From: Bacteroidota bacterium | Lineage (GTDB): Bacteria > Bacteroidota > Bacteroidia > Chitinophagales > Chitinophagaceae | Direction of reading: 5' to 3' | Assembly (NCBI GenBank): GCA_023386045.1 | Contig: JAEWKK010000024.1 | Coordinates: 1 to 64,000, forward strand | Length of the DNA stretch: 64,000 bases | Shown here: piece after piece, positions 27,374 through 36,572 of the stretch | How positions within the stretch are numbered: the stretch's first letter is position 1 | Layout: each line of letters starts with the position of its first letter | Notes under the pieces: model-generated | What the model was told of the DNA's origin: nothing | Databases searched by the model: none | The model's input: the letters and a program-made list of their open reading frames with translations, nothing else | Position numbers and translations under genes: made by a program

Positions 27374-27472
27374 AGAGTGAGAAACAGATTGTATTCGCCA
27401 TAGCCATAGCGATGGCGAAGCGAGAGCGAGGGAGAAATCGCTCTCCGCACTCCACACTCGCTCTGTATATAG
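27374..27472. repeat. GAGAAACAG/GCGAGAGCG repeat element downstream of tRNA-Leu(UAA)
   Basis: Same family as the elements near 24.2-24.9 kb, here in inverted orientation: GAGAAACAGATTGTATTCGCC, then GGCGAAGCGAGAGCGAGG, and CGCTCTGT at the tRNA end. It directly abuts the 3' end of the next tRNA, so two tRNA-Leu genes in the window share this downstream element. Confidence 0.75.
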
Positions 27473-27558
27473 TGCCCCGGATCGGACTTGAACCGATACG
27501 GCCATTGCTGGCCACAGGATTTTAAGTCCTGCGTGTCTACCAATTTCACCACCAGGGC
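27473..27558 (-). tRNA. tRNA-Leu, anticodon UAA
   Basis: 86-nt cloverleaf. Acceptor GCCCTGG pairs with CCGGGGC (one G-U), with A as discriminator. Anticodon arm CAGGA-CTTAAAA-TCCTG; long class-II variable arm; T-loop GTTCAAG. CCA is not encoded. It reads UUA/UUG. Confidence 0.96.
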
Positions 27559-27616
27559 TCCTTTCTTCACATAGGAAGAAAAAAAAATCCTCCGCCTTAA
27601 GAGCAGAGGACCTCAG

Positions 27617-27689
27617 AGCGGAAGACCGGGCTCGAACCGGCCACCCCAACCTTGGCAAGGTTGTGCTCTACCAAATGAGCTACTTCCGC
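27617..27689 (-). tRNA. tRNA-Gly, anticodon GCC
   Basis: 73-nt cloverleaf. Acceptor GCGGAAG/CTTCCGC, U discriminator as usual for tRNA-Gly, anticodon arm CAACC-TTGCCAA-GGTTG, T-loop GTTCGAG. It is 58 bp upstream of tRNA-Leu(UAA) on the same strand, so probably cotranscribed. Confidence 0.96.
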
Positions 27690-27756
27690 GTAGATAAGAA
27701 CTTTAAGGGGTTGCAAAAATAGGTATTGATCTTATTGCAACAAAAACTTTTTCTCT

Positions 27757-27996
27757 TTATTTAGGAGTGTTGTACTTCGGTGTGTACTGTGTACTTTCCT
27801 GGACCACCACATTGGCAGGTTTGCTGTTCTCATATCTTTTATTGTACAGCTTATAGCAGCTGCCAAACATAAAAGCTACCAGGCAAAAAACAGAGAGATA
27901 GAATAAAAAGGCTGAAGAAGAAACCCAGTTGTGGGTGAAATCCCTGTCCTGTACTTTCTGCAGCTCTTCATGATATTCCTGCTGTTGATAATCCAT
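27757..27996 (-). CDS. 79-aa single-span membrane protein
   Basis: Polar, Gln/Glu-rich N-terminus (MDYQQQEYHEELQKVQ), one membrane helix at about 28-48 (SAFLFYLSVFCLVAFMFGSC), then a Lys/Asn/Pro-rich tail ending TPKYNTPK. Lone gene upstream of the tRNA pair. I do not recognise the family; function unknown. Confidence 0.6.
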   Translation of the reverse strand: MDYQQQEYHEELQKVQDRDFTHNWVSSSAFLFYLSVFCLVAFMFGSCYKLYNKRYENSKPANVVVQESTQYTPKYNTPK

Positions 27997-28089
27997 AGTT
28001 CAATTTTGTGGTGCAAAAATAAGGGAGGAACTGAAATGTTAAAAAGAAACTTGGAAATTTTCGTTCATCATGTTCAAAGCAAGGCTTAC

Positions 28090-28269
28090 TTATTTCAATT
28101 TTCTTAATAAACGGGCCACTACTACCAGCTTTTGGCCTTCTGAGGTTTCTACCATCATGGAGCCATTTTTCCCCCGGATGCATTTGCCATCTTCTCGTCT
28201 TACGGCCCTGCAGGCCATGCCCTTCAGGTAAATGGCTGTATTTCTGTCGCCCAGGTAAGTATATTCCAT
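28090..28269 (-). CDS. 59-aa basic hypothetical protein, translationally adjacent to the upstream secreted protein gene
   Basis: Begins MEYTYLGDRNTAIYLKGMAC and contains CRAVRREDGKCIRGKNGSMM, ending in a basic VVVARLLRKLK. No signal or membrane segment; likely a small beta-rich cytoplasmic protein. Its ATG follows the TAA of the upstream gene with zero spacing, so the two are probably one operon. Codon composition is protein-like throughout. I do not recognise the family. Confidence 0.65.
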   Translation of the reverse strand: MEYTYLGDRNTAIYLKGMACRAVRREDGKCIRGKNGSMMVETSEGQKLVVVARLLRKLK

Positions 28270-29106
28270 TTAGGACCCAGTGCTGTATTGGTATTCAATC
28301 CTACCCGTCAGCTTTTTTTGTTTGTCATAGATCGCTTCCTTCGTTCTGAGTCCATTGTCATTGTACTGGAAACGCCAGATCAGATAGTCGGATTTGTTAG
28401 AAGGCACTGTGATCTTTTGTATCACCTGACCTTTGTCGGAGTACTCAAACATGTAATTTGGAAGAACCTTCGCTACCCTGGCATTGTACTGTGCGATATC
28501 TGTGAGCTGGTTTTTGCTATTGTAATAATAAAAAACAGGAAAGGATTTTACTTTGCGGTGCGTCTCCTGCTCCTCAATCACATTTCCATTTTCATCCATC
28601 TTAAAATCAAGGTAGACAGTATCGATATTGTTCTTGATACGCAGCATTTTTACAGGAATATTTCCGTTCCAGTTCCAGATATGTTCTTCTTTCATGCTGG
28701 CCTTATTTGCAGAATCAGAAGAACTGCTCACTACTTTAATTAACTGGCCTGCAGGATTGTATTCATAACTGGTCTGGGTTACGATCACTTCACTACTGTC
28801 AATAGTTTTGATAATCCTGCCATCAGTATCAAACCAGGAAATCAGGTAAGTAGGATTTGCGGCACTTGCACGCGTAATGGTAGTCAGCGATCTTTTTAAT
28901 GGCGAGAATTGCTGCTCCACAAAAAAATTCTCATCACGCTCACCTGCAGCATCAAAGCTGTTAATTACCACCTTGCTGATTTTATTTTGTAGATAGGAGT
29001 GAACCAGTTCCGAAGATTCTTTAGTGCCCACGATATCCTTGTAATAATATTGGGCAGAAGAGGCAATGGATAAAGAAAGAAAAGCAGCCAGGATGATAGC
29101 TCTCAT
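28270..29106 (-). CDS. secreted hypothetical protein with YD-repeat-like beta strands
   Basis: 278 aa. Signal peptide at about 1-18 (ILAAFLSLSIASSAQ). The rest is a series of short beta-strand motifs such as YEYNPAGQLIKV, FKMDENGNVIEEQE, FEYSDKGQVIQKI and FQYNDNGLRTKEA, which resemble YD/RHS-type repeats. No toxin tail is present. Likely periplasmic or surface-located. It is first in an apparent operon with the 59-aa gene and divergent from the DUF3667 gene. Function unknown. Confidence 0.7.
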   Translation of the reverse strand: MRAIILAAFLSLSIASSAQYYYKDIVGTKESSELVHSYLQNKISKVVINSFDAAGERDENFFVEQQFSPLKRSLTTITRASAANPTYLISWFDTDGRIIKTIDSSEVIVTQTSYEYNPAGQLIKVVSSSSDSANKASMKEEHIWNWNGNIPVKMLRIKNNIDTVYLDFKMDENGNVIEEQETHRKVKSFPVFYYYNSKNQLTDIAQYNARVAKVLPNYMFEYSDKGQVIQKITVPSNKSDYLIWRFQYNDNGLRTKEAIYDKQKKLTGRIEYQYSTGS

Positions 29107-29204
29107 TAAGATATTGTTTGCTCAAATGTAAAAAATGCTTTTGGTGATTGCGACAACAATATCATAACTGGGGCAATTGTACCTATTTTTAAGAAAAATT
29201 TTAC

Positions 29205-30251
29205 GTGTCCCACCAGCCAGAACGCAAGGAAAAAGATTGCCTGAACTGCGGAACCATCGTTGCCGGGCGTTATTGCCAGGTTTGCGGTCAGGAAAATATT
29301 GTCACCAAACAAAGCATCATCTCCTTATTCAAACATTTCATTTTTGACGTCTTTCATTTTGACGGAAAGTTTTTTGATACGGTAAAATACCTGCTGATCA
29401 GGCCCGGTTTCATTCCCAGACAGTTTGTAGCTGGAAAAAGGATCAGCTATCTCGACCCGATCCGCATGTATCTTTTTACTTCCGCAGTATTCTTCCTGGT
29501 ATTCTTTTCAGCGAAAGATTTTGGAAAAGATTTATCATCATCTACCATGACCAGGGCGGAAAGGTTTGAATTTGCTGTTATGCATTCCGGCGATAGCAAT
29601 TACAGAAATCAGCTGCAATACGTGATGGATACCAACTACCGGATCAACCTTGTGAACCCCGAAGCCAGGAAAAAATCTGATACTTCTTTCCCCGTTCGGC
29701 TTCACAACAAGGATTACAGGATGGAAGTTTTCAAAAGTTCAGACAAATTAAGCGTTCATTTTGGTAACAATTGGCTGGAAAAGAAATTTCAGCAGGCATT
29801 TTATTCCGCCAATGAAAAATACGATGGTGACGACAGGGCGATCATGAGAAGTTTTATAGATACATTATTACACAAACTTCCTTACCTGTTATTTTTCTCG
29901 CTTCCTTTTTTTGCGCTTTTTCTGAAATTACTATATGTGAGGCGGAAGGAATTCTATTATAGCGATCATGCGGTATTTACATTGTATCATTATATTTTCA
30001 GCTTCCTCCTGCTGCTGTTTTTGATGCTCTCCGGAAAACTGGAAAATGTCTCCGGATGGAAACTATTCTCCTATATCAATGTTCTATTATTTATCTGGGG
30101 CGGAGTTTATCTATATATGTCGATGCGAAGGTTTTATGGTCAGGGTAGAAGAAAGACCTTAGGCAAATTTCTTTTGTTGAACTTACTAGGCCTGATCATG
30201 CTGCTATTATTATTTGTTGTCTTTTTATTCTTTTCAGTATTTCAATTATAA
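29205..30251 (+). CDS. DUF3667 membrane protein with N-terminal zinc ribbon
   Basis: 348 aa. GTG start. A zinc ribbon is formed by C12-x2-C15 and C24-x2-C27 (DCLNCGTIVAGRYCQVCGQ). The conserved DUF3667 stretch follows: FHFDGKFFDTVKYLLIRPGF and SYLDPIRMYLFTSAVFF. A first helix near 85-105 and four to five helices in the last 130 residues give a polytopic inner-membrane protein. Function is unknown for the family. It ends 3 bp before the mazG start, so it heads a likely three-gene operon. Confidence 0.85.
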   Translation: MSHQPERKEKDCLNCGTIVAGRYCQVCGQENIVTKQSIISLFKHFIFDVFHFDGKFFDTVKYLLIRPGFIPRQFVAGKRISYLDPIRMYLFTSAVFFLVFFSAKDFGKDLSSSTMTRAERFEFAVMHSGDSNYRNQLQYVMDTNYRINLVNPEARKKSDTSFPVRLHNKDYRMEVFKSSDKLSVHFGNNWLEKKFQQAFYSANEKYDGDDRAIMRSFIDTLLHKLPYLLFFSLPFFALFLKLLYVRRKEFYYSDHAVFTLYHYIFSFLLLLFLMLSGKLENVSGWKLFSYINVLLFIWGGVYLYMSMRRFYGQGRRKTLGKFLLLNLLGLIMLLLLFVVFLFFSVFQL

Positions 30252-30254
30252 CCA

Positions 30255-31025
30255 ATGGACCAACAGGAGAAAGCTTTTGATAAATTAGTGAAGATCATGG
30301 ATGAACTCCGGGAACAATGTCCCTGGGATCGCAAGCAAACCATTCAGAGCCTGCGGCAGATGACGCTGGAAGAAACATATGAACTTACAGAAGCAATCAG
30401 TGAAGAAAACTGGAACCATATCAGGGAAGAATTGGGAGACCTTTTACTGCATATTGTTTTCTATTCCAAGATCGCATCTGAACAAAATAAGTTTACGATC
30501 CAGGATGTCATAGAAGGTATTTCAAAAAAACTAATCGACAGGCATCCGCATATTTATGGTGATGTAAAAGTGGAAAATGAAGAAGACGTAAAAAAGAACT
30601 GGGAGAAACTGAAATTAAAGGAAGGGAAGAAATCTGTTTTATCGGGCGTGCCGGCTTCTTTGCCTTCATTAATTAAAGCAATGCGTTTGCAGGAAAAGGC
30701 AAAACAGGTAGGTTTTGAATGGGAGAATAAGGAGCAGGTATGGGAAAAAGTAAAGGAAGAAGAAGCGGAACTTCAGGAAGCCATACAATTGAACGAGGCT
30801 TCAAAGATGGAAGAAGAATTTGGAGACCTGCTTTTTTCGCTGGTGAACTTTGCACGGTTTTTGAATATTGACGCTGAAAATGCTCTCGAGGTCACTAACC
30901 GTAAATTCATCAAAAGATTTACCCAAATGGAAGAGAAAGCCCTGTCATCCGGAATGAAGCTGGATGAAATGAGCCTCGCTGATATGGACGCGATCTGGAA
31001 CCAAATCAAAAGGGAAAAGGATTGA
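30255..31025 (+). CDS. mazG: nucleoside triphosphate pyrophosphohydrolase MazG
   Basis: 256 aa. All-alpha NTP pyrophosphatase with two tandem MazG domains: domain 1 about 10-110 (EETYELTEAI, REELGDLLLHIVFY) and domain 2 about 140-240 (EEEAELQEAI, EEFGDLLFSLVNFARF). Length and acidic metal-binding EExxE...ExxD patterns match the E. coli-type enzyme, which hydrolyses NTPs to NMP and pyrophosphate. It lies between the DUF3667 gene and the large kinase, with a 4-bp TTGA overlap into the latter. Confidence 0.93.
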   Translation: MDQQEKAFDKLVKIMDELREQCPWDRKQTIQSLRQMTLEETYELTEAISEENWNHIREELGDLLLHIVFYSKIASEQNKFTIQDVIEGISKKLIDRHPHIYGDVKVENEEDVKKNWEKLKLKEGKKSVLSGVPASLPSLIKAMRLQEKAKQVGFEWENKEQVWEKVKEEEAELQEAIQLNEASKMEEEFGDLLFSLVNFARFLNIDAENALEVTNRKFIKRFTQMEEKALSSGMKLDEMSLADMDAIWNQIKREKD

Positions 31026-34000
31026 AGTTTCCCAAACTACATAGCTTTTTTTCAACACGCAGCCTGTTGTTATTTTCAGCAGGCCTTTTCCTGCTATCCT
31101 TTGTTTCAAGCTGGTATTTTAAGGTTCAGCCTTCTACAGATTTTCATCAAAAGCTGCTGCAGCATTATGTGCAGGAGCAACAGGTAGATGCTTCAAGAAC
31201 ACTTTCCGATAATGAGTTGATGCGGAAACTGGTGCTGAAAACAGAAACCATGGAAGAATTCCAGCAACTGGCTGCCAAGGAATTCGGCTTGTTTTTATTT
31301 GCTGAGACCATCACAGATAACCAGGACCTGCTCTTCTGGAATACGCAAAAAATACTTCCTCCAAAAGCAGATTTTAATCTCGTAGATGGTGAGTATTTCC
31401 AAAAGCTCGCTAATGGATATTATATCGTTCAGAAGACCACGCTGAAGTTTGCAGGCATGACCAACAATGTTGTGGCTTATGTTCTCATTCCGGTCTACAA
31501 CGAATATTATCTTTCTACTGATTACCTGGTAAAGGGTTTTGTTCATAACAAGGCTGCAGTAGACCAGGTTGCGCTATCTGTAAGACCAACAAAGCACAGC
31601 ATCAAAACCCTGAACAATAAACCACTTTTCTATCTCAAGGAATTGCCGCATGCAAGAACCACTTCTAAGGATCTTTTGACCATTTCGCTACGCGTGGCAG
31701 CCCTGATCTTTTTGCTTGTTTATTTTCATACCATTGCTGAAGCCATCATCAGAAAAAGAAGAGCCCTGGTAGGCGTATTATTTCTGGCTGCTGTATTCAT
31801 TATTATACGGTTCCTGCTTTACCAGTTTCCTGAGCTGCTTTATCTCAGGCAATTTGAACTTTTTGATCCCAAGATCTATGCGGCCAACAATATCAATTCA
31901 TCGTTGGGCAACCTGCTGATCAATTCTGTTTTTCTTTGCTGGCTCATTTTATTTGCCAGTTACAATGCAGGACCTTCTCAGAAGATTCCTTCCTTTATGA
32001 AGGGAAACCGTTCCTATGGTTATGGAGTCCTCGGAGTTTTTGTTCTGGTTTATACTACTTTCCAACTGTCCAATATCGTAAGAAGCCTGGTCTCGGATTC
32101 TAAGATCTCTTTCAACGTTAATAATTTTTTTAGTCTCGATGTTTATACCGTCATTGGCTTGATTGTCCTGGCCCTATTGTCATTGAGTTATTATTACTTC
32201 ACCAGGCTATTGTTCCGTTTCATTTTCCCGGCTTTCCAGAACCGTTATATCTATATCTATTTTATTCTTGCGGCAGTGGGCCTTGCCTACCTTACTATCA
32301 GGTCGGGTAGTGAGATCGTACTTTTTCATTTACCGGTACTGATCTGGCTTGTGATCTATACCTTGCTGGTGAGCCAGGAAAAATTCATCATCAACCGTTT
32401 TCGTGTAACAGTTACGGGCGCTCTTTTCTGGATCTTTATTTTTTCCGTTTCGCTGGCAGCCATCATTATGCAAAGTAACCGCGACAAAGAACTGGTAGTG
32501 CGCCGCGGTGTTGCCGAAAAATATGACCAGCTCACAGATCCGTCAAATGACAGGACCATGAGCATTGCTATTACTTATCTTGACAACAGGTATCTGCTGA
32601 ATAATTTCAGGCGGTTTTATAATTCCTTTGAGAACCGCTTTATCCGCGACAGCATCATCAGGGAAAATTTTGGAGGTTATAGCAGGCGATATGACACCCG
32701 CATCTATGTATTTGATTCATCGGGTGTTGCTATCAATAACGATGAACCTAAAACTTTCGCAGAACTAAATACCTTATTTACAGTTCAGAGTAAACCTACC
32801 GGCGTACAGGATCTGAACTATATAGAAACTTCTTTTGACAGGCTTACCTATATTACCAAAAGATCTATCAGGGATAGCAATAACCTGGTTGGAAGTTTCT
32901 TCGTGATCTCCACCCCAAGGCAATATGGAAATAGTGATGCACTTTACCCGGAATTGTTCCGGCAGGTGAGCAGGAAAGATGCGGAATATACTTCCGTCTA
33001 TCCTTATGCTATTTATAAAAACAAACTCCTGGTTCTTTCCTCGAGCAAATATCCTTTCCAGGTCACCATCACCAATAACCAGGTGCCGCGAAGTTTTTTT
33101 GAATTAAGAGCCAAAGATGGTTATACTGAATTATGGCACAAAGCCAACAATAACAAAGTGATTGTTGTGGCAAAGAAAAAGGAATCACTCATTGAAGGAA
33201 TCACTTTGTTCTCTTACCTTTTTTGTGCCTTCCTTTTCATGGTAGGCATATTACAGCTCGTGGCTTTGTTGCTGCGGTTTTTAAATGAGAGAAGATCTTT
33301 TAACCTGTTTTCCAAATTAAGCATACGCCTGCAGATCCATGGAACTGTCATCTTTATCAGCCTCCTTTCCTTCCTGATCATCGGTGCTGCAACGATCTCT
33401 TTTTTTATTAACCGGTATAACAGGAATAATATCGACAGGTTGAGCAGAACAGCAGATATCATGGTGAGAGAGCTGGAGAAAAGAATCAAGGATACGGCAA
33501 GCTTCAATCCCAACCTGCCCAATTCTGCTTCGCAGGCCAGGCTGCAGGCCCTCGCCAGCGAGGTTGCTGATATTCATAATGCCGATGTCAATATTTATGA
33601 CCTGGATGGAAACATGCTGGTGACCTCTGAAAATAAAGTGTACAAAGAAGGCGTGCTGAGTACCAAAATGCATCCATTTGCATTTTATCATCTCGACAGG
33701 ATGCGGGAAGTGCAGTATGTTCAAAAAGAAGAGATCAGTTCTCTTGAATACTGGAGTATTTATGCAACTGTAAGAAACGACCAGGGAAAGGTCGTGAATT
33801 ACCTGAACATACCTTATTTCTCTTCTCAGATAGATTTGAAACAGGAGATTTCCAACTTCCTTGTTACCATCATCAACCTGAATGCTTTTATATTCCTGAT
33901 TGCCGGCGTTATCGCCTTGTTCATCACCAATACCATCACCAAATCTTTTTCAGTGATTGGTGAAAAGATGAAGGCGATCACACTGGGACAAACGAATGAG

Positions 34001-34774
34001 GAAATTATCTGGACCAGGGATGATGAAATTGGTGTGTTGGTAAAACAGTACAACAAAATGGTAAGACAGCTTGAGGAAAGCGCTGATGCACTGGCCAAGA
34101 GTGAAAGGGAAGGAGCCTGGCGTGAAATGGCAAGACAAGTGGCTCACGAGATCAAAAATCCTCTGACGCCAATGAAGCTGAGTATCCAATACCTCCAAAA
34201 GGCTGTGGATTCTAACCAGGGAAATATTCGTGACCTCACGGCAAATGTTGCCCATACGCTGGTAGAGCAGATCGACCATCTCTCCAAGATCGCTGCAGAT
34301 TTTTCACAGTTTGCCAATATTGGAAACAGGAAGATCGAACTGGTAGACCTGCACCAGGTGATAGGCATACTGGTTGATCTTTACAGCTCAAATCCAAAGG
34401 TTCACATCACCTGGAATAAGATACAGGGCAGCATTGTAATGAAGGCAGACAAAACACAGATGAACCGTGTATTCACTAATTTATTAGCCAATGCGGTTGA
34501 TGCCTGCCAGGGAAAAGAAAATTGCATAATACAGATCGGTGAAAGCCAGGTTGAAAATCAAATTACCATCAGTATTAAAGACAATGGTGAAGGCATACCT
34601 GCCGAGATGCGCAATAAGATCTTTACACCCAACTTCACTACTAAGTCTTCGGGTACCGGCCTTGGACTTGCCATGAGTAAAAGCATTATCGAGCAGGCTA
34701 ATGGACAGATCTGGTTTGAAACAGAAGAAGGAGCAGGAACCACTTTCTTCGTGCAATTACCTGTGATCAGCTAA
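31022..34774 (+). CDS. large NtrY-like membrane sensor histidine kinase
   Basis: 1250 aa, TTG start overlapping the mazG stop. One TM near 15-32 precedes a periplasmic region. A block of about seven helices lies at 225-490, a second periplasmic region of about 230 residues follows, then a TM near 735-755, a TM near 780-800, another extracytoplasmic domain and a TM near 955-975. A HAMP domain (about 975-1030) leads to the kinase. The H box AHEIKNPLTPMKLSIQYL has H1042 and the NtrY-like lead-in AWREMARQV. N and G boxes are intact (NLLANAVDAC, DNGEGIP, GTGLGLAMSKSI). It resembles the NtrY branch but is much larger than NtrY, which is about 750 aa. No NtrX-like regulator is adjacent. Confidence 0.88.
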   Translation: MKFPKLHSFFSTRSLLLFSAGLFLLSFVSSWYFKVQPSTDFHQKLLQHYVQEQQVDASRTLSDNELMRKLVLKTETMEEFQQLAAKEFGLFLFAETITDNQDLLFWNTQKILPPKADFNLVDGEYFQKLANGYYIVQKTTLKFAGMTNNVVAYVLIPVYNEYYLSTDYLVKGFVHNKAAVDQVALSVRPTKHSIKTLNNKPLFYLKELPHARTTSKDLLTISLRVAALIFLLVYFHTIAEAIIRKRRALVGVLFLAAVFIIIRFLLYQFPELLYLRQFELFDPKIYAANNINSSLGNLLINSVFLCWLILFASYNAGPSQKIPSFMKGNRSYGYGVLGVFVLVYTTFQLSNIVRSLVSDSKISFNVNNFFSLDVYTVIGLIVLALLSLSYYYFTRLLFRFIFPAFQNRYIYIYFILAAVGLAYLTIRSGSEIVLFHLPVLIWLVIYTLLVSQEKFIINRFRVTVTGALFWIFIFSVSLAAIIMQSNRDKELVVRRGVAEKYDQLTDPSNDRTMSIAITYLDNRYLLNNFRRFYNSFENRFIRDSIIRENFGGYSRRYDTRIYVFDSSGVAINNDEPKTFAELNTLFTVQSKPTGVQDLNYIETSFDRLTYITKRSIRDSNNLVGSFFVISTPRQYGNSDALYPELFRQVSRKDAEYTSVYPYAIYKNKLLVLSSSKYPFQVTITNNQVPRSFFELRAKDGYTELWHKANNNKVIVVAKKKESLIEGITLFSYLFCAFLFMVGILQLVALLLRFLNERRSFNLFSKLSIRLQIHGTVIFISLLSFLIIGAATISFFINRYNRNNIDRLSRTADIMVRELEKRIKDTASFNPNLPNSASQARLQALASEVADIHNADVNIYDLDGNMLVTSENKVYKEGVLSTKMHPFAFYHLDRMREVQYVQKEEISSLEYWSIYATVRNDQGKVVNYLNIPYFSSQIDLKQEISNFLVTIINLNAFIFLIAGVIALFITNTITKSFSVIGEKMKAITLGQTNEEIIWTRDDEIGVLVKQYNKMVRQLEESADALAKSEREGAWREMARQVAHEIKNPLTPMKLSIQYLQKAVDSNQGNIRDLTANVAHTLVEQIDHLSKIAADFSQFANIGNRKIELVDLHQVIGILVDLYSSNPKVHITWNKIQGSIVMKADKTQMNRVFTNLLANAVDACQGKENCIIQIGESQVENQITISIKDNGEGIPAEMRNKIFTPNFTTKSSGTGLGLAMSKSIIEQANGQIWFETEEGAGTTFFVQLPVIS

Positions 34775-36434
34775 GGCCTTTCTTCCTCCTGTTCTCCGCA
34801 AGAAAATTTTCAAATTCCATGAGTGAAAAGCTGCTCAGGTTTTTTTGTTTTGGTAGTGCACCTTTCTGTGCCACCTGCACACCATATTTAATATTGTGAA
34901 ATTCTTCGGTGGTATGTGCATCAGGATTTATAGACAGAAGGATGTTCTTTTCCATGGCGTAATCTATCCATCTCCAGTCCATATCAAGCCTGCTGGGGCT
35001 TGCATTAATCTCTATCACTACATGATGGTCTGCGCAGGCATCAATGATGGTCTTATGATCAACTGGATAACCCTTTCTTCGTAAAAGAAGACGACCCGTC
35101 ATATGCCCGAGTATGGTGGTGTAAGGATTAGTGATGGCACCCAGTAACCGTTTCATGGCTTTCTCTTCATCCATATCCAGGTTACTGTGAACTGAAGTGA
35201 TTACCAAATCAAAGCCTTCGAGAATTTTATTCTCATAATCAAGAGAGCCATCATTTAGGATATCACATTCAATAGATTTAAAAATTTTAAAGGGCGCCAG
35301 TTTCTGGTTGAGTTCATCAATATACCGGTGCTGTTCCCGAATGCGTTGTTCAGTGAGTCCATTAGCATAATAAGCTGCTTTGGAATGGTCAGAGATTACC
35401 AGGTATTCAAAACCAAGCCTGATCAACTCTTTTGCCATTTCCTCAATGGTATAAGCGCCATCGCTCCAGTTGCTGTGTGAATGAATAAGACCTTTAATGT
35501 CACTGGTCTGAACAATGTTTTCAAGATCAATGGAACTGACTTTTGTAAGAATTTCTTTTGATTCTCTTAAGTATGGAGGGATCCAGGGTAAGGAAGCTGA
35601 CTGGAAAATGGCTTCTTCACTTAATGGGCTACTGATGGTATTTGTCCAGCCTTCTAGAAAAGCAGGACTGCTGCTGGTTTCAAAAAGCCTCGTATAAAAA
35701 TCTTCTTCTTTAGCAATATGAAACTCGAGTAACAATCTTCCATCAACGCTTACGATCAATAAACCATCGCGGTCTGTAACCAGTTGTATGCTTTCCGTGA
35801 TCAGATAATTTTTAAGAAGATCCGAAGGAACCGTTGTTACCCATTCAAGGTTTTCAATGATCTCCATCTGGCGGCGATAAGTTCCGGTGATCTCAAATTT
35901 ATGCTGCGGGAATTTTTCCTTGAGTTTGAGATGAAAGGCTTCTGCAAAGGGTTCCAGTTTTACATAGAGATATTTACCTGAGTTGTCTTGCTGGAATTTG
36001 ATGGAAGCAAGAATGTTCTGTTGGGTTTTTTCACCAAACCCTTTTTTCTCAGCGATGCGGTTTTCTGTGCAGGCCCTCGCCAGTTCATCAATATTATCAA
36101 TTCCCATTTCTTTCCAGATCAGGTTGATCTTTTTGGGTCCCAGGCCTTTGATGTTCATCATTTCCAGAACCCCTTCAGGTGTCTTGATGATGTATTCCTG
36201 TAATGCCTTCAACTGGCCGGTTTCCATGATCTCTATTATTTTCTTTCCAACACTTTCCCCAATGCCCCTGACCTGGAAGATCTTTTCCTGTGGAAGATCG
36301 GTTATTTGCTGAGGCAATTTCTCAAGCGTAAATGCTGCTGATGAATAGCTCTTGGATTTAAAAGCATTTTCACCATGTATGTCCATTAGCTTTGAGAGGA
36401 GAGAGAACTGTTCGGCGATTTCATAATTGTCCAT
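34767..36434 (-). CDS. PolX family protein with degenerate polymerase site and intact PHP nuclease
   Basis: 555 aa. Family-X DNA polymerase architecture: N-terminal HhH-containing 8-kDa region (about 1-80, VRGIGESVGKKI), a second HhH (IKGLGPKKI), palm (about 155-265) and PHP domain (about 312-555). In the palm, the usual GDIDxL acidic pair after GTYRR is replaced by N195 and E197, and the third carboxylate (normally Asp) is E237. PHP metal ligands look intact: H318, H320 and D325 in HSHSNWSDG, D349/H350 in ISDHS, then ECD, TSVHSN, GHMTGR and DAHT. It probably works as a 3'-5' exonuclease/AP endonuclease rather than a polymerase. It overlaps the convergent kinase gene by 8 bp. Confidence 0.87.
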   Translation of the reverse strand: MDNYEIAEQFSLLSKLMDIHGENAFKSKSYSSAAFTLEKLPQQITDLPQEKIFQVRGIGESVGKKIIEIMETGQLKALQEYIIKTPEGVLEMMNIKGLGPKKINLIWKEMGIDNIDELARACTENRIAEKKGFGEKTQQNILASIKFQQDNSGKYLYVKLEPFAEAFHLKLKEKFPQHKFEITGTYRRQMEIIENLEWVTTVPSDLLKNYLITESIQLVTDRDGLLIVSVDGRLLLEFHIAKEEDFYTRLFETSSSPAFLEGWTNTISSPLSEEAIFQSASLPWIPPYLRESKEILTKVSSIDLENIVQTSDIKGLIHSHSNWSDGAYTIEEMAKELIRLGFEYLVISDHSKAAYYANGLTEQRIREQHRYIDELNQKLAPFKIFKSIECDILNDGSLDYENKILEGFDLVITSVHSNLDMDEEKAMKRLLGAITNPYTTILGHMTGRLLLRRKGYPVDHKTIIDACADHHVVIEINASPSRLDMDWRWIDYAMEKNILLSINPDAHTTEEFHNIKYGVQVAQKGALPKQKNLSSFSLMEFENFLAENRRKKGLS

Positions 36435-36520
36435 ATGGCTGATTGAAGGAAATACAAAAAACGGATAATTCGGTTAAGGAGGGAAATTGAAATTAGGATG
36501 GTTATGATGGGAACGGAATA

Positions 36521-36552
36521 TAAAAGAAAAAGTCCCAATTGCTTGGGACTTT
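36521..36552 (-). terminator. intrinsic terminator for the Lys/Ala-rich gene
   Basis: Perfect 10-bp stem AAAGTCCCAA / TTGGGACTTT with a 4-nt loop. On the minus strand it is followed by TTTCTTTTA. It lies 20 bp beyond the stop of the AAKK-repeat gene. Confidence 0.85.
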
Positions 36553-36572
36553 CTATAACCTTTAAAAAGGTC

